Shown: positions 29,553-40,760 of the stretch, one piece after another
Position numbering within the stretch: position 1 is the first letter of the stretch
Layout: the number at the start of each line of letters is the position of its first letter
Origin: Pelobates cultripes
Taxonomy: Eukaryota; Chordata; Amphibia; Anura; Pelobatidae
Direction of reading: 5' to 3'
Assembly: GCA_933207985.1 (NCBI GenBank)
Contig: OW240920.1
Location: 148,202,264-148,266,263, forward strand
DNA length: 64,000 nucleotides
Notes under the pieces: generated by a model
Databases searched by the model: none
What the model was told of the DNA's origin: nothing
What the model saw: the letters and a program-made list of their open reading frames with translations, nothing else
Program-made: the position numbers and the translations under genes

Positions 29553-32500
29553 GTAAGAAACATTACCCTATCCCTAGACGTTGTATCATTGTACAGCAAC
29601 ATCCCACACAAAGCAGGTCTACAAGCATGTCGCTCCTTCTTAGAATCAGCACTGTACGAGGAAGCGCAGATTTCTTTTGTACTGTCCCTGTTGGAATTTA
29701 TTCTGACACACAACTATCTAATATTCAACGGCAAGTACTATTTGCAAGAGACCGGGACTGCTATGGGTACGACTTGTGCCCCTACCTATGCAAATCTCTT
29801 TTTGGGATGGTGGGAGAACAATGTATGGAAAGATCCACAATACAATCTGTACCACAGATACATCTTAAAGTGGTACAGATATATCGATGACATGCTTATA
29901 CTTTGGACCGGTTCGGTACAAGTCTTTGAAGAATTTGTAAAAGCTCTGAACAACAATACAATAAACCTAACACTTACACATGTCATCGATGATAAAGAAT
30001 TGATCTTCCTTGACCTAAAGATTCTCCTAATGGAGGATGGTACTATCCAAACTGAACTTTTCAGAAAGCTGACCTCAACTAATAGTCTCCTCCATTGGAA
30101 GAGCCATCACCCATATAGGCTGAAAGCCTCGATCCCATATGGACAATACTTGAGAGCAAGGAGGAACTGTTCTGAGGATTCAACATATTACCAAGAGTGT
30201 CAGTCTTTGAAACTTCGTTTCAAAGCCCTGGGGTATCCCAACAAAGTCCTCAAAAGAGCATATCAACGTGCCAGTGAGACAAATAGACTGGAGAGTTTAA
30301 AAACTACACGTCAAAAATCAAGCTCCTCGACCCCAAGATGTATTGCCACTTTTGATAGTGGCTGGGGTGAAATGACACAGACACTCTCCAACCACTGGCC
30401 TATCCTTTTACACAACCCCATTTTGAAAAAATCACTACCTAGTTATCCATCTATCACTGCGCGTAGATCCAAGAATCTTAAAGATCTCCTAGTTCATAGC
30501 TTCCTGGCCCCTACTTCAACAACTGGCTCACAAACACGAAGGGAACATACAGGTGTGGCCACTGTAAAGCCTGCCAGTTCATTACCCCTTCCCAATCAAC
30601 CACATCTACACAATCGAAAATTACCATCAAAACTAACGTGCTGGTCAATTGCAGCACTACTCGGCTAGTATATCTGATCACGTGCAAATGTGGCATCCAA
30701 TATATCGGAAAAACCATCCAACCCTTTCGTCCAAGGATCCTCCAGCACATCAATTCTATAAAGAATACCATTACACCTACACCTGTGGCAAGACATGTCA
30801 TGAATTTTCATCATGGCAATACGGACAATCTAAGATTCCAGGCCATTGAAAAATTGATCTTTAAACCTAGAAAAGGGAACTTTAACCAGCAACTACTCCA
30901 AAAGGAATCCAAATGGATATACTCATTCAGGACCCTCACCCCACGGGGACTGAACGAGGAATTCAACTATACACCTTTTATACACTAACAATTCAGTTTT
31001 CAACATAATAATAAATTTCCATTCTTGGCACTTTTACCGATCATATACCAACATATGTACATATTTATATCCTCAGAATATAAATTTAAACCCATTATAA
31101 GTAATGTATCTCCTTGGAAAATAACATATTGCAGAGATGATAATGATCTAAGAGCGCCCCCTACTTTATTCCTATGCAACAACATATCCTCTACTTTACA
31201 CTTATTTAGACATGTTTTGTCCTATTCACAAAAGTGAACAGTAAACTACAAGGCAATATATTTACCACATAGAAATTTCTATAGGGCAAGTACGGTATGG
31301 CTCTGCATAACAATATTCTGACTACAGATATGCTTTATTAGGTTGCAGCATATAAATTATAAATAAGACAATATATCTTTCACACTTTACGCACAATTTA
31401 TGGACTAACCTCCAATGTACATATCTATACCACTTATTATTCATTTCTCACCAATCGAACTATTCTAACAATTGGTTGAATTTAGACCTATTGATTATAT
31501 GCAACCTAGATGTGTAACATAGTCAAAAACTATATAAGAGTTATACACCAATTGTAATATAACCTGATATATTCAATAAATCACCTCATGTGTGATAAGG
31601 GGCAAAACAAGCTCGTACATATGAGGATATTATGTGCCTGTACTATAACCCTCTACTAAACATCAGTAATAGACTCATTAAGTAACTATGCAGAGATTTA
31701 GTATAATAACTCAACCATAATTGTACAGTATACATTAATTCATATTCCTCCATACATGCCCTCTCCCCTTTTATTTTTTCAAAAGGGCAATAAAACACTG
31801 TTCTTCTTTGAACATAGTAATTTGGTCCTTTTTGACCACCGTTTTACGTCAGCTTCAATGGATGACGTAACATGTTTCAGGACTCCAATCAAATGTTTGG
31901 GCGCCCTATTTAAAAGCCTAATCGGCTGTGATCAAGTTCCCCTTGAAAAGCCGCCTTACCGGCGAGACGCGCGTCAGGCTTTTTCCGATCCCTCCCAGCA
32001 TTATACCCTCTGCACTTGCAGTGATTACTTTTGGACTTTTCTATTTTGATTTATAGATACATAGTTTTTGGGTAGTTTGGGAGGGAAATTAAGGACTTAG
32101 CCTCATCCATTACCTGTGGTTAGTCCGCTCTCAGCGCTCTCAGCGCTCTCAGGGTATTTTGGGAGGTGAATTAAGGATCTAGCCGCATATATTATCTGTG
32201 GTTATTACGCTCTCAGCGCTCTCATTTTCCTTTTTCCTCTCTTCATTTTCTATAGTTAGCCCTTCTACCTGGTAGGTGCCCTCGAAGGCACAGCAATATC
32301 TTTATTTCGTATCTCTCTTCTTTCTATATTTACACTGGGACAAACTACCCACAGAAGGCGCTTTCTTAGATATATACCTAGACTACAGTCTGTATCTAAT
32401 AGTAATACCAGACAATATATCTTCGTTTTGTCACATAATTTCGAACCTGTATTTATACTAAATTGTAACAGAGTACTCTTTATAAACTGCAGCTGTAGAC

Positions 32501-32860
32501 AGTCTCTATTTTAGAGTTTGACAAACTTTTAGAGAATACTCTTTACAAATAGTGACAGGAGACAAACTATTACAGCAGTGAGTCTCTGTATAGAGCTGGA
32601 CACTTTGGTCCATTTAGACATTTAAAACAGCATCCCCAACTATTTAGATGCTGTTTTTTTCGTCTTTTTAAATCTTACATTTCTGCATATTGTCTTCTCA
32701 TGCCTCTATTCATATGTATCTAGACGTATTGAGAGAAAATGTATGAAATGATCACTTTGTATTTCATTCACTATTAAAAGTTACGTTTTACAGTATTTTT
32801 AAAGGCAGTGTTCATTCTCCTCTTGTCTTTCAACCAAAATTGCTTAGGGTTAACCCCTTC
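29553..32860 (+). mobile_element. Penelope-like element, 5'-truncated
   Basis: The insertion begins inside reverse transcriptase just before motif A and carries RT, linker and GIY-YIG endonuclease, then about 1.9 kb without genes. That tail includes two copies of a block with GGTGAATTAAGGATCTAGCC-like sequence and CTCTCAGCGCTCTCAG near 32.1-32.2 kb. The right edge is uncertain; integrase text of the host LTR element resumes near 32.89 kb. Confidence 0.8.
29556..30988 (+). pseudogene. Penelope RT plus GIY-YIG endonuclease, one frameshift
   Basis: RT motifs in order: LDVVSLYSNIPH (motif A Asp), GTAMGTTCAPTYANLFLG (motif B), YRYIDDMLILW (catalytic YIDD), then LIFLDLKI, TSTNSLLHWKSHHP and IPYGQYLRARRNCS. 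A frameshift near 30520 moves the frame. The second part has a Cys-rich linker (YRCGHCKACQF) and LVYLITCKCGIQYIGKTIQP, the GIY-YIG nuclease core, ending TPRGLNEEFNYTPFIH and a stop. Motifs before A are absent. EN+ Penelope elements prime reverse transcription at sites cut by this nuclease; this copy cannot do so unaided. Confidence 0.9.
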
Positions 32861-32889
32861 ACTGCCCTGATACTTTACCCTCATACCAG

Positions 32890-33251
32890 GCTTTCACTTT
32901 GTTAAACTATCCCTAGAGTGTGTTTCCTGGGCTGCCCCTAGCGAGTTTGAGGCAGAGGTGACCACAGACCCCACGCTACAAGTGTATAGAAACAGGGTCA
33001 CCTCTGGCCAACCCGGGGCGGAGGGGGAGAGATTTGCGTGGGACAAGAAGTTATTGTACAGGGATTCAGAGAAACTAGCAGCCGGGTCTGAACCGATTCC
33101 CACTAGACAGCTAGTGGTACCTCAGCGGTACCGACAGGAGTTATTCCGGATAGCGCATGATATTCCGCTATCCGTACATTTATGAGTAAGTCACACCCGG
33201 TACCGACTTACCCAGAGTTTCTTTTTGCCAGGGATTAATCAGGCAGTCACT
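32890..33251 (+). pseudogene. Integrase zinc-binding region of the LTR element
   Basis: A frame has EVTTDPTLQVYRNRVTSG, FAWDKKLLYRDSEKL and RQLVVPQRYRQELFRIAHD, typical of the segment before and within the HHCC domain of Ty3/Gypsy integrase. A TGA follows SVHL; beyond it YRLTQSFFLPGINQAVT is in frame. The sequence then jumps straight into the 3' LTR, so the integrase core and all downstream pol are deleted. Confidence 0.82.
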
Positions 33252-33803
33252 CTAGCCCTAGGATTTCGCATGTTTTGGCTACTCGAACGGAGACTGACCG
33301 CACAGCTCTTTAGTGTGGAACTATTTTGGGCATACACCTCGTGTGCGGTTGGTAAAATTAAGACTTCCAGGAAATTGGCGAACCCCTGAACCGATCTGGG
33401 TGATTTTTCAGTATGTTGTTCACCCAGATCGGGTCTATCAGGGGATACGCCAATTATGGGTGTATGTTATGGTTGGGGAAAAATGTGTTTTTACAAGTTA
33501 AGTTATCTCTCCTGCTGAGGGGAGGGAATATGTGTACTGTATCCATCTATTGATTGGCTGCTTCTTAATTCTCTGTGGGTGTCTCCCTTGCATGGGAGAA
33601 TTGTATAAAAGCAGAGTGTGTGGCCATTAAAGACAAGTTCTGCTCCTGATACTGAGTGTCGTCCAGTTATTGGGAAGGGTGATGGGAGATTCGTGGATTT
33701 GCTTGCTGTTTGTGCTGTTCTTCCTGTAATATCCTGCTTGTTCCTGAGTAGCTGTTGGAATATCAGCGGAGGGGAGTACAGGCTGAACTAACGCTCCGCT
33801 ACA
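33252..33803 (+). mobile_element. 3' LTR (family B), first half deleted
   Basis: It matches the 5' LTR from CTAGCCCTAGGATTT (19424 in the 5' copy) to GCTACA. The first 526 or so bases of the LTR are missing at the junction with integrase. GAATTGTATAAAAGCAGAG at about 33598 holds the TATA box. The target duplication CCAGG follows at 33804. Confidence 0.88.
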
Positions 33804-33821
33804 CCAGGGATGGCACCACGC

Positions 33822-33916
33822 AGGATAGAGATAGCGAATAGCTGGCAAAGACCCAGGGCTCTGTGACCTTCTGGACTCTGACATTGAGCACACATGGACA
33901 CGTTCCATCCAGAGTT
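33822..33916. repeat. Right copy of the ~100-bp repeat flanking the LTR element
   Basis: GATAGAGATAGCGAATAGCTGG to GACACGTTCCATCCAG, partner of 18801-18897. The remaining 33917-34624 is intron with nothing I recognise. Confidence 0.8.
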
Positions 33917-34624
33917 TTTACTTGCTTGATTCATTCAGTAGATATTCTAATTGATCAACAAATCGCTGCATTCTGATTTAGAACGGAGTAATGATTTAAT
34001 ATATTGATTAAACTGTTCGAGCGGCTCTTTACCCAAGGTGATAATACTGCGGGCTGGATATCTGTCTGTTTATTGACATTTCTATACACAGTACATAGAG
34101 ATGGATAGCGCTTTTCCCTGGTTATTACAGACACTCTGGCGGGTGATTTACTTTCTCGTCTGGTATTGTCTGCTATTGTGCAGCGAATCCTGTTGCAGAT
34201 GTAACCAGCGTACAATATGCAGTTTGTGCCCAAGTTACCCCTAGACAGACATCATTTCTATAAGTTTACTTGTGACATCATCAAGCAGTCTCGCTTACAA
34301 CATAGCGCATTTAAATAACATGATGTCATAGATATGTGGGCACGACACTTTGTAATAGGGTATTATTTACTGAACAATGAATTGTGGTGGGTTGAGGAAA
34401 GACTTGCAAAGCTTAGGCCAGTAGAGTAAAAATGAATATACCCCATTTCAGCTGAATTGAGATTGTTTCCCATGTATTCTCCATGTTTAGTGAGTAATTC
34501 TCTCCATTTATAGACGTAGAAGCACTTATTTGTATAGCTTGTATCTGTTGATCACATTGTGAGCTCCTGGTTGCTCAGTGACGTCTGTAGATGTGCAGTT
34601 ACTGTCCGTGCTTGTTTCCCGCAG

Positions 34625-34781
34625 GTCATTAAAACCAGACTTTGTGCTAATCCGCCAGCACGCATTCAGCATGGCTCGCAATGGCGACTTCCGTAGCTTG
34701 GTGATTGGCCTTCAGTATGCCGGAATACCAGGCCTCAACTCGCTGCACTCTGTGTATAACTTCTGCGACAAGCCCTGGGTG
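34625..34781 (+). CDS. syn1: Synapsin I exon (exon 5 by mammalian numbering)
   Basis: The 157-nt exon between CCCGCAG and GTGAGT completes an Arg codon and encodes 52 residues: [52 protein letters not shown]. Mammalian synapsin I differs at only a few positions. [13 protein letters not shown] and [20 protein letters not shown] mark synapsin I: synapsin II has [13 protein letters not shown] and synapsin III LYSVYNFCSKPWV. The segment spans the end of the N-terminal lobe and the link to the ATP-binding lobe. Confidence 0.97.
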
Positions 34782-35298
34782 GTGAGTATCGCCAGTATGT
34801 GCCTCTCTGTTTGCAGACTACATAGTGAGACCAAGCCAACATTTAAAGGGGATAAGAAAATGGGTTTTCATGTAAAGACCCTGTGGCTCATAGTAAAATA
34901 TACTGCAGATCACCATTTCTTGCATTTCCTAACCTCTCACATTAGAAGATTGACAAAGTAACTGCTGGGAATGAATCATTCCTTGGTAACGTAATCAAAC
35001 AAAAATAAAACGTCTGATTGGTCATTTGCATCACGTGACCGTAATTTATTCATAACCCAGTCTGCAGATGCATAGGGCGCTCGTTATCGCGCCGCTCATT
35101 GGTCCTAGCTCATTTGTCCCACCTATTTCTGTCTCATTCTTAACCTTAGCTAATTATCTACAGTCCTAACCTGAGCTAAATCTCTCATACAAAGCAAATT
35201 TTCTGTCATTCCCAGCCTGAGCTAATTATCTCTCATTCCCAACCTGGGTTAACTCTCTTATTCCCATCTTGGGCTAATCATGTTCACTTCTCCTACAG

Positions 35299-35388
35299 TT
35301 CTCCCAGATGGTCCGTCTACAGAAGAAGCTAGGACCGGAGGAGTTTCCTCTGATTGAGCAAACCTATTACCCCAACCACAAAGAAATG
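35299..35388 (+). CDS. syn1: Synapsin I exon (exon 6 by mammalian numbering)
   Basis: The 90-nt exon between TCCTACAG and GTGAGT encodes 30 residues, [20 protein letters not shown] then [10 protein letters not shown]. Mammalian synapsin I has [20 protein letters not shown] and QTFYPNHKEM. It belongs to the ATP-grasp lobe. The following 24.4-kb intron contains the whole TIMP1-like gene on the other strand. The open frame continues past the donor for over 200 codons only because the downstream repeat lacks stops. Confidence 0.96.
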
Positions 35389-35683
35389 GTGAGTCACAAA
35401 TCAGTTGATACAAGCCCACCACAGGACTTGGTCACACCTCCAGATTCATTTCCTGAACAAATGAATACCTGCATTGCCTTGAATGATCTGTATAGCGTGC
35501 AGTCCATTTCCTCCATCGGAAATATCTGTGTGTCTTGGAATTTGTATAGACTGTATGATTTCAACCAGCTGTGGCTTAGAGAACCACATGTGGCTTTCTG
35601 CCCATTTTATATTATAAACCTGTTTCCCCCAGTGCAGAGGCATCATTTTCTTTCAGTTTTAACCCAGATTCTGTACATTCTCT

Positions 35684-36015
35684 TACCATCTGTTTCTCAT
35701 ACCCCGCGTGTTATATTACAGTCTGTATCTCATACCCTGCATGTTATATTACAGTCTGTATCTCATACCCCGCGTGTTATATTACAGTCTGTATCTCATT
35801 CCCTGCATGTTATATTACAGTCTGTATCTCATACCCCGCGTGTTATATTACAGTCTGTATCGCATACCCCACATGTTATATTAGTCTGTATCGCATACCC
35901 CGCGTGTTATATTACAGTCTGTATCTCATTCCCTGCGTGTACCCTGCATGTTATATTACAGTCTGTATCGCATACCCCACATGTTATATTAGTCTGTATC
36001 GCATACCCCACGTGT
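35684..36015. repeat. 33-bp minisatellite downstream of SYN1 exon 6
   Basis: About nine or ten copies of GTCTGTATCTCATACCCCGC + GTGTTATATTACA. It lies between exon 6 and the 3' end of TIMP1. Confidence 0.92.
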
Positions 36016-36097
36016 TATTTGTACATTTCTTTGACAGATGCCCTTATTCACGTCATATTCTAGTAGACATATTTACATACAAAAAACTCTGAAAACG

Positions 36098-36103
36098 TTT
36101 ATT
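36098..36103 (-). terminator. timp1: TIMP1 polyadenylation signal
   Basis: The minus strand reads CTTTAATAAACG, a canonical AATAAA about 295 nt downstream of the TIMP1 stop codon. The 3' UTR between has no other clear signal. Confidence 0.75.
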
Positions 36104-36395
36104 AAAGAAAATCTGAGTCATTGTGACAAGCTATGTAACAGGATAAATATATGAAAAGAATTGTGCAATCCAGCTGTGTGAATGAATATCTTCCGAGCCC
36201 CTAATTAATGTGTACAGCTTGCACACAATGTAGGACACCGCAGTCTAATAAGCAGTTTTCGTTTCCACACTGCCCCCTGTAGGCAGGTCAGGCCTTTCCA
36301 CAGCTTCCGCACAGTTACAGAGAACATGTGTGTGTGTGTGTTAGACATAGACAAGGATTGTGTTGACAGTGCATTATTACTCTCTCCGGGGCACC

Positions 36396-36584
36396 TTAAT
36401 GTTTCTTGGATTTGCTGAGAGTGGTGAGCAATCGATACTTCTGGTTCTCCCACACACACAGTCCTTTGCCTTTATCCAGACAGGCCAGGTCACGGGCTTG
36501 CTGGTTTTTCTGCATAAATGGATCAGTCCAAAGACACTGGTTGTCCGATGTCACCTCACAGGGCATGCTGTAACAAGGGACAAT
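36396..36584 (-). CDS. timp1: TIMP1-like, last coding exon (C-terminal domain)
   Basis: After the acceptor GTCTGCAG the exon encodes 62 residues and TAA: IVPCYSMPCEVTSDNQCLWT, DPFMQKNQQARDLACLDKGK, then GLCVWENQKYRLL and a basic tail. Five of the six C-terminal-domain disulfide cysteines that follow the GCTC pair are here (PCY, PCE, QCLW, ACLD, LCVW). The pattern CLWTD near the middle and LCxW near the end is characteristic of TIMPs. The C-terminal domain of TIMPs contacts hemopexin domains of metalloproteinases. Confidence 0.95.
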   Translation of the reverse strand: MVPCYSMPCEVTSDNQCLWTDPFMQKNQQARDLACLDKGKGLCVWENQKYRLLTTLSKSKKH

Positions 36585-36846
36585 CTGCAGACAAGAGATT
36601 ATTACAGTTAGAAACTACAGCAGGTATTTCAATCAATAAAAGAATGTTAACTCTACCTCTACTTAGAATAGACGGGTTTCCTGTATTACACCACGAGGCA
36701 TTTACACTGATCTGCAATCCAGAAAAATTGCATCATGTCTACACAAGATGGGCCCCACCGATACCCACTGTGCAGGTGGGCCCCACCAGTTTATACACTA
36801 TAGATAAACCACACCGTCAAGTAGGTGATGGAGAATGTGAACCTAC

Positions 36847-36968
36847 CTGGCATGTGCAGCCCTTTTCATACACCTCCTGGAATCCTCTCTTTTGAGAAAA
36901 GCTCAGGGAGGCCCAGGGAGCAATGAATCCGCAGGAATTAATAACCACTACGTTCTCCACAACATATC
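36847..36968 (-). CDS. timp1: TIMP1-like coding exon 4
   Basis: The 122-nt exon runs from TTGTGCAG to GTAGGT. It completes a Gly codon, then reads YVVENVVVINSCGFIAPWAS, LSFSQKRGFQEVYEKGCTCQ. SCGFIAPWxSLSxxQxRGF is the TIMP signature at the end of the N-terminal inhibitory domain (SCSFVAPWNSLSLAQRRGF in human TIMP1). GCTC begins the C-terminal domain. Confidence 0.96.
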
Positions 36969-36999
36969 CTGCACAATACAAAGAGATAAGGGATTAATT

Positions 37000-38440
37000 C
37001 CCACAGCTGGTGTCAGGCTATATAGCACCAGGCAGGGAGGTCAGGCTATATGCGGCAGTGAGGGGGAGGTTATATAGCACCAGGCGGGGAGGTCAGGCTA
37101 TATGGCGGCAGGAAGGGGCAGGTTATATAGCACCAGGCGGGCGGGGTCAGGTTATATAGCGCTACAGCAGGGAGGGTGGGGTTATTTAGTGCCAAGCAGG
37201 TGGGGTCAGGTTATATGGTGCCAGGCGGGGAGGTCAGGCTATATGGCGCCAGGCGGGGAGGTCAGGCTATATGGCGCCAGGCGGGGAGGTCAGGCTATAT
37301 GGCGGCAGGGAAGGGCAGGTTATATAGTGCCAGGCAGGCCGGGGTTAGGTTATATAGCGCCACGTGGGGTCAGAGTATATAGCGCCACGTGGGGTCAGAG
37401 TATATAGCGCCAGGCAGGCGGGTTAGGTTATATAGCGCCAGGCAGGCGGGGTCAGGTTATATAGCGCCACGCAGGGTCCGAGTATATAGCGCCAGGCGGG
37501 CGGGGTCAGGTTATATAGCGCCACGCAGGGTCCGAGTATATAGTGCCAGGCGGGCGGGGTCAGGTTATATAGCGCCAGGCAGGCGGGGTCAGGTTATATA
37601 GCGCCACGCAGGGTCCGAGTATATAGCGCCAGGCGGGCGGGGTCAGGTTATATAGCACCAGGCGGGGAGGGGCACGTTATATAGCGCCAGGCAGGCGGGT
37701 CAGGTTATATAGCACCATGCGGGGAGGTCAGGTTATATAGCGCCATGCAGGGTCAGAATATATAGCGCCCCGGCAAGGAGGTTCGGGTTAAATAGCGTCA
37801 GGCTGGCGGGGTCAGGTTATATAGCGCCAGGCTGGCGGGGTCAGGTTATATAGCGCCACGTGGGGTCAGGTTATAGAGCACCAGGCGGGGAGTGGCAGGT
37901 TATATAGCACCAGGCAGGCGGGGTCAGGTTATATAGCACCAGGCGGGGAGTGGCAGGTTATATAGCACCAGGCAGGCGGGGTCAGGTTATATAGCTCCAG
38001 GCGGGGAGGTCAGGTTATATAGCGCCAGGCAGGGAGGGGCAGGTTATATAGCGCCAGGCAGGCGGGGTCAGGTTATATAGCGCCAGGCGGGGAGTGGCAG
38101 GTTATATAGCGCCAGGCGGGGAGTGGCAGGTTATATAGCGCCAGACGGGGAGGTCAGGTTATATAGCGCCACGCAGGGAGTGGCAGGTTATATAGCGCCA
38201 GGCGGGGAGGTCAGGTTATATAGCACCACGCGGGTAGGTCAGGTTTTTTTGCGCCATGCGGGGTCAGAGTATATAGCGCCCCGGCAGGGAGGGTCGGGTT
38301 ATATGGCACCAGGCGGGGAAGTCAGGTTATATAGCGCCAGACGGCGAGGTCAGGTTATATAGCGCCAGGCAGGCTGGGGTCAGGTTATATAGCGCCAGGC
38401 AGGGAGGGTCAGGTTATACAGCGCCAGGAGGGGAGGGTCA
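37000..38440. repeat. 28-30-bp minisatellite in TIMP1 intron
   Basis: About fifty copies of GGTCAGGTTATATAGCGCCA + GGCGGGGA with substitutions. It fills the intron between TIMP1 coding exons 3 and 4, starting about 30 bp from exon 4 and ending about 30 bp from exon 3. Frames rich in GYIAP words are artefacts. Confidence 0.95.
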
Positions 38441-38466
38441 GACTGCGTTGTGAGACAATGACTTAC

Positions 38467-38584
38467 CAGTAATGAGGAATTCCTCGGATCTGTTCTTAGA
38501 TTGATGGATATATCCACACATACTGTCCTCCCTGGCTGTGTGCACAAACTCGATCTCTCCAACATTATCCGGAGCCTTGAAAAC
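38467..38584 (-). CDS. timp1: TIMP1-like coding exon 3
   Basis: The 118-nt exon runs from ACACTAG to GTAAGT. It encodes VFKAPDNVGEIEFVHTARED, SMCGYIHQSKNRSEEFLIT and one base of Gly. CGYxHxSxNRSEEFLIAG is the human TIMP1 equivalent, and the NRS glycosylation site of human TIMP1 (N78 of the mature protein) is conserved. The second human site (NQT) has no counterpart. Confidence 0.96.
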
Positions 38585-38631
38585 CTAGTGTAATACAAGT
38601 ATATCGTCATGGAAACTGCATGGGAGGTGTG

Positions 38632-38945
38632 AGTGCAGGCAGAGACACAGTGAGAGGGGTGTGAGTGCAGGCAGAGAGACAGTGAGATGGGTGTGAGTGC
38701 AGGCAGAGAGACTGAGTGGAGTGTGAGTGCAGGCAGAGAGACAGTGAGTGGAGTGTGAGTGCAGGCAGAGAGACAGTGAGAGGGGTGTGAGTGCAGGCAG
38801 AGAGACAGTGAGTGGGGTGTGAGTGCAGGCAGAGAGACAGTGAGAGGAGTGTGAGTGCAGGCAGAGAGAGTGAGTGGAGTGTGAGTGCAGGCAGAGAGAC
38901 AGTGAGAGGGGTGTGAGTGCAGGTAGAGACAGTGAGTGGAGAATG
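38632..38945. repeat. 32-bp minisatellite in TIMP1 intron
   Basis: About ten copies of GTGTGAGTGCAGGCAGAGAG + ACAGTGAGTGGA between TIMP1 coding exons 2 and 3. Confidence 0.93.
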
Positions 38946-39208
38946 AATCCCCCCAGCTCGGATATTTCATTCTCAGTGAATCAGTAGGTGATAGAACGTG
39001 CCTTCCTGCAGAGTCTGCGCGGTTAGTTTGACAGTGCCACGGTCTCTCTATAATCACTGATTCTGGGGCAGTTACCATGGAAACCTCTGGAATGTCCCAG
39101 GGATTTCTACAGATTGTTCTGTATCCAGAATGGTGCAATGTGGTTTTGGTTGGAGAGGAGGAGGGGGGTTATACGCACGTTTTGGGGGATTGAGGACGTA
39201 GTTCTTAC

Positions 39209-39288
39209 CTTGGTGGGTTTCACTTCATACTGAATCCATTGCTCTCCTTTCTCACTCTTCGATTGGCCAACAAACTTTGCCCGTATAA
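39209..39288 (-). CDS. timp1: TIMP1-like coding exon 2
   Basis: The 80-nt exon runs from TCTGCAG to GTAAGA. It finishes a Val codon and encodes IRAKFVGQSKSEKGEQWIQY, EVKPTK. The VIRAKFVG motif is the conserved TIMP strand following the N-terminal inhibitory segment. TIMP1 has [20 protein letters not shown] here, so the AB loop of this protein is about the same length but lacks the NQT sequon. Confidence 0.95.
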
Positions 39289-39459
39289 CTGCAGACAGAC
39301 AGACAGCCAGTAAACCCCCTGCAGATAATGTGCTACTAATAACAGCCAGGTGGAAAAACCAGTGTGTGACTCTCCCATTCAATTCTTAGTAAATACCTGT
39401 GTCTTCTGTCCCCTAAAGCTGTGGGAGTAGAGCAAAGTCCCAATTGACTTTTGTATGCC

Positions 39460-40440
39460 AATACTTTCATACAGCCCACCACACCCCTCCCTCACAGCCC
39501 ACCACACTTCCATTGGCACACACACCTCTCATTACTACTGCAGGAGTTCTCGCTGCCCTACACTTCTACCACACTCCTTCACAGCCCACCCCATTCCTTA
39601 CACACAGCCCACCACACTTCCTCACAGCCCACCCTATTCCCCCACAGCCCACCCTATTCCTACCACACTCCCACACAGCCCACCACACTCCCACACAGCC
39701 CACCCTATTCCTACCACACTCCCTCACAGCCCACCACACTCCCACACAGCCCGCCCTATTCCCACCACACTCCCACACAGCCCACCACACTTTCACACAC
39801 AGCCAGCCCTATTCCCACCACACTCCCACAGCCCACCACACTCCCACAACCGCCCTATTCCCACCACACTCCCACAGCCGCCCTATTCCACCACCTCCAT
39901 CACAGCCACCCGCTCCACAGCCAGCCTATTCCACCACACGCATCACAGCCCACCACACTCCCACACAGCCACGCCCTATTCCTACCACCTCCCTCACAGC
40001 CCCGCCCTATTCCGCCACCTCCCACCCACACAGCCCACCACACTCCCACCAGTCCTATTCCCACCACACTCCATCACAGCCCACCACACTCCCACACAGC
40101 CCGCCCTATTCCTACCACACTCCCTCACAGCCCGCCCTATTCCCACCACACTCCCACACAGCCCACCACACTCCCTCACAGCCCGCCCTATTCCCACCAC
40201 ACTCCCTCACAGCTTGCCCTATTCCTACTACACTCCAACACAGCCCACCACACTCCCACACAGCCCACCCTACTCCAGCCCTATTCCCACACAGCCCACC
40301 CTATTCCTACCACACTCCCTCACAGCCCACCACACTCCCACACAGCCCACCACACTCCCACACAGCCCGCCCTATTCCCACCACACTCCATCACAGCCCA
40401 CCCCGTTCCCACACAGCCCACCACACTCCATAGGACACTA
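39460..40440. repeat. Pro/Ser-coding minisatellite in TIMP1 intron
   Basis: Irregular copies of CACAGCCCACCACACTCCC and CACAGCCCGCCCTATTCCC, period about 20-31 bp, between TIMP1 coding exons 1 and 2. All three plus frames stay open for about 330 codons because the repeat lacks T-A stop combinations. 40441-40758 is pyrimidine-rich sequence with repeated CTGTCTCT and nothing else seen. Confidence 0.93.
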
Positions 40441-40760
40441 CAAAGCTTGAATGGAAGATTATAATGTTTGTTTCCCTATAGTTCTTGGCTATCTCACACA
40501 GCTACCTAGTTATCTCTCTAGTCTCCACTTGTCTCTCTAAACTTCCCTTCTACCGTGGCTTTTTATAGATTCCCCCCCTCAGTCTCTTGGCAGTCTCTAT
40601 AGATTTAGTCTGTCTCTATGAATTCTTAAAGTCTTCTGACTTTCTCCTCTCTAATGCACTCTCCTGGCTGTCTCTGTAGATTCTCCCAGTCTTCTGGCTG
40701 TCTCTCCCTTGCACATAGCGGTCTCTCAGGGCAGTTATAGTGTGATGAATGTGAACTTAC

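Larger units (their letters stand above)
18898..33803 (+). mobile_element. Gmr1-like LTR element, complete outer borders, heavily interrupted
   Basis: The outer ends are TGTAGCGG and GCTACA, and CCAGG is duplicated at 18893-18897 and 33804-33808. Internal order: 5' LTR, primer-binding site, gag N-terminus (22.4 kb), CCHC nucleocapsid (24.78 kb), aspartic protease (29.1 kb), integrase zinc-binding region (32.9 kb), truncated 3' LTR. Protease followed by integrase with no RT between them fits the Gmr1-like order. Everything from the integrase core through RT, RNase H and the polypurine tract is deleted. LTRs, a LINE, a foldback and a Penelope element are inserted within it. Confidence 0.85.

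Noticed and set aside
31930..31990. Possible hammerhead-like ribozyme in the Penelope tail
   Set aside because: A GC-rich stem (GGCGAGACGCGCGTCAGGC region) is present, but I cannot find the conserved CUGANGA and GAA core.
35308..36063. 251-codon frame starting inside a SYN1 exon
   Set aside because: It is exon 6 read through its GTGAGT donor into intron and a 33-bp array. The exon end is fixed by synapsin homology.
39444..40464. Three overlapping plus frames of about 330 codons rich in Pro, His and Thr
   Set aside because: Tandem repeat inside a TIMP1 intron; openness follows from lack of stop triplets in the unit.
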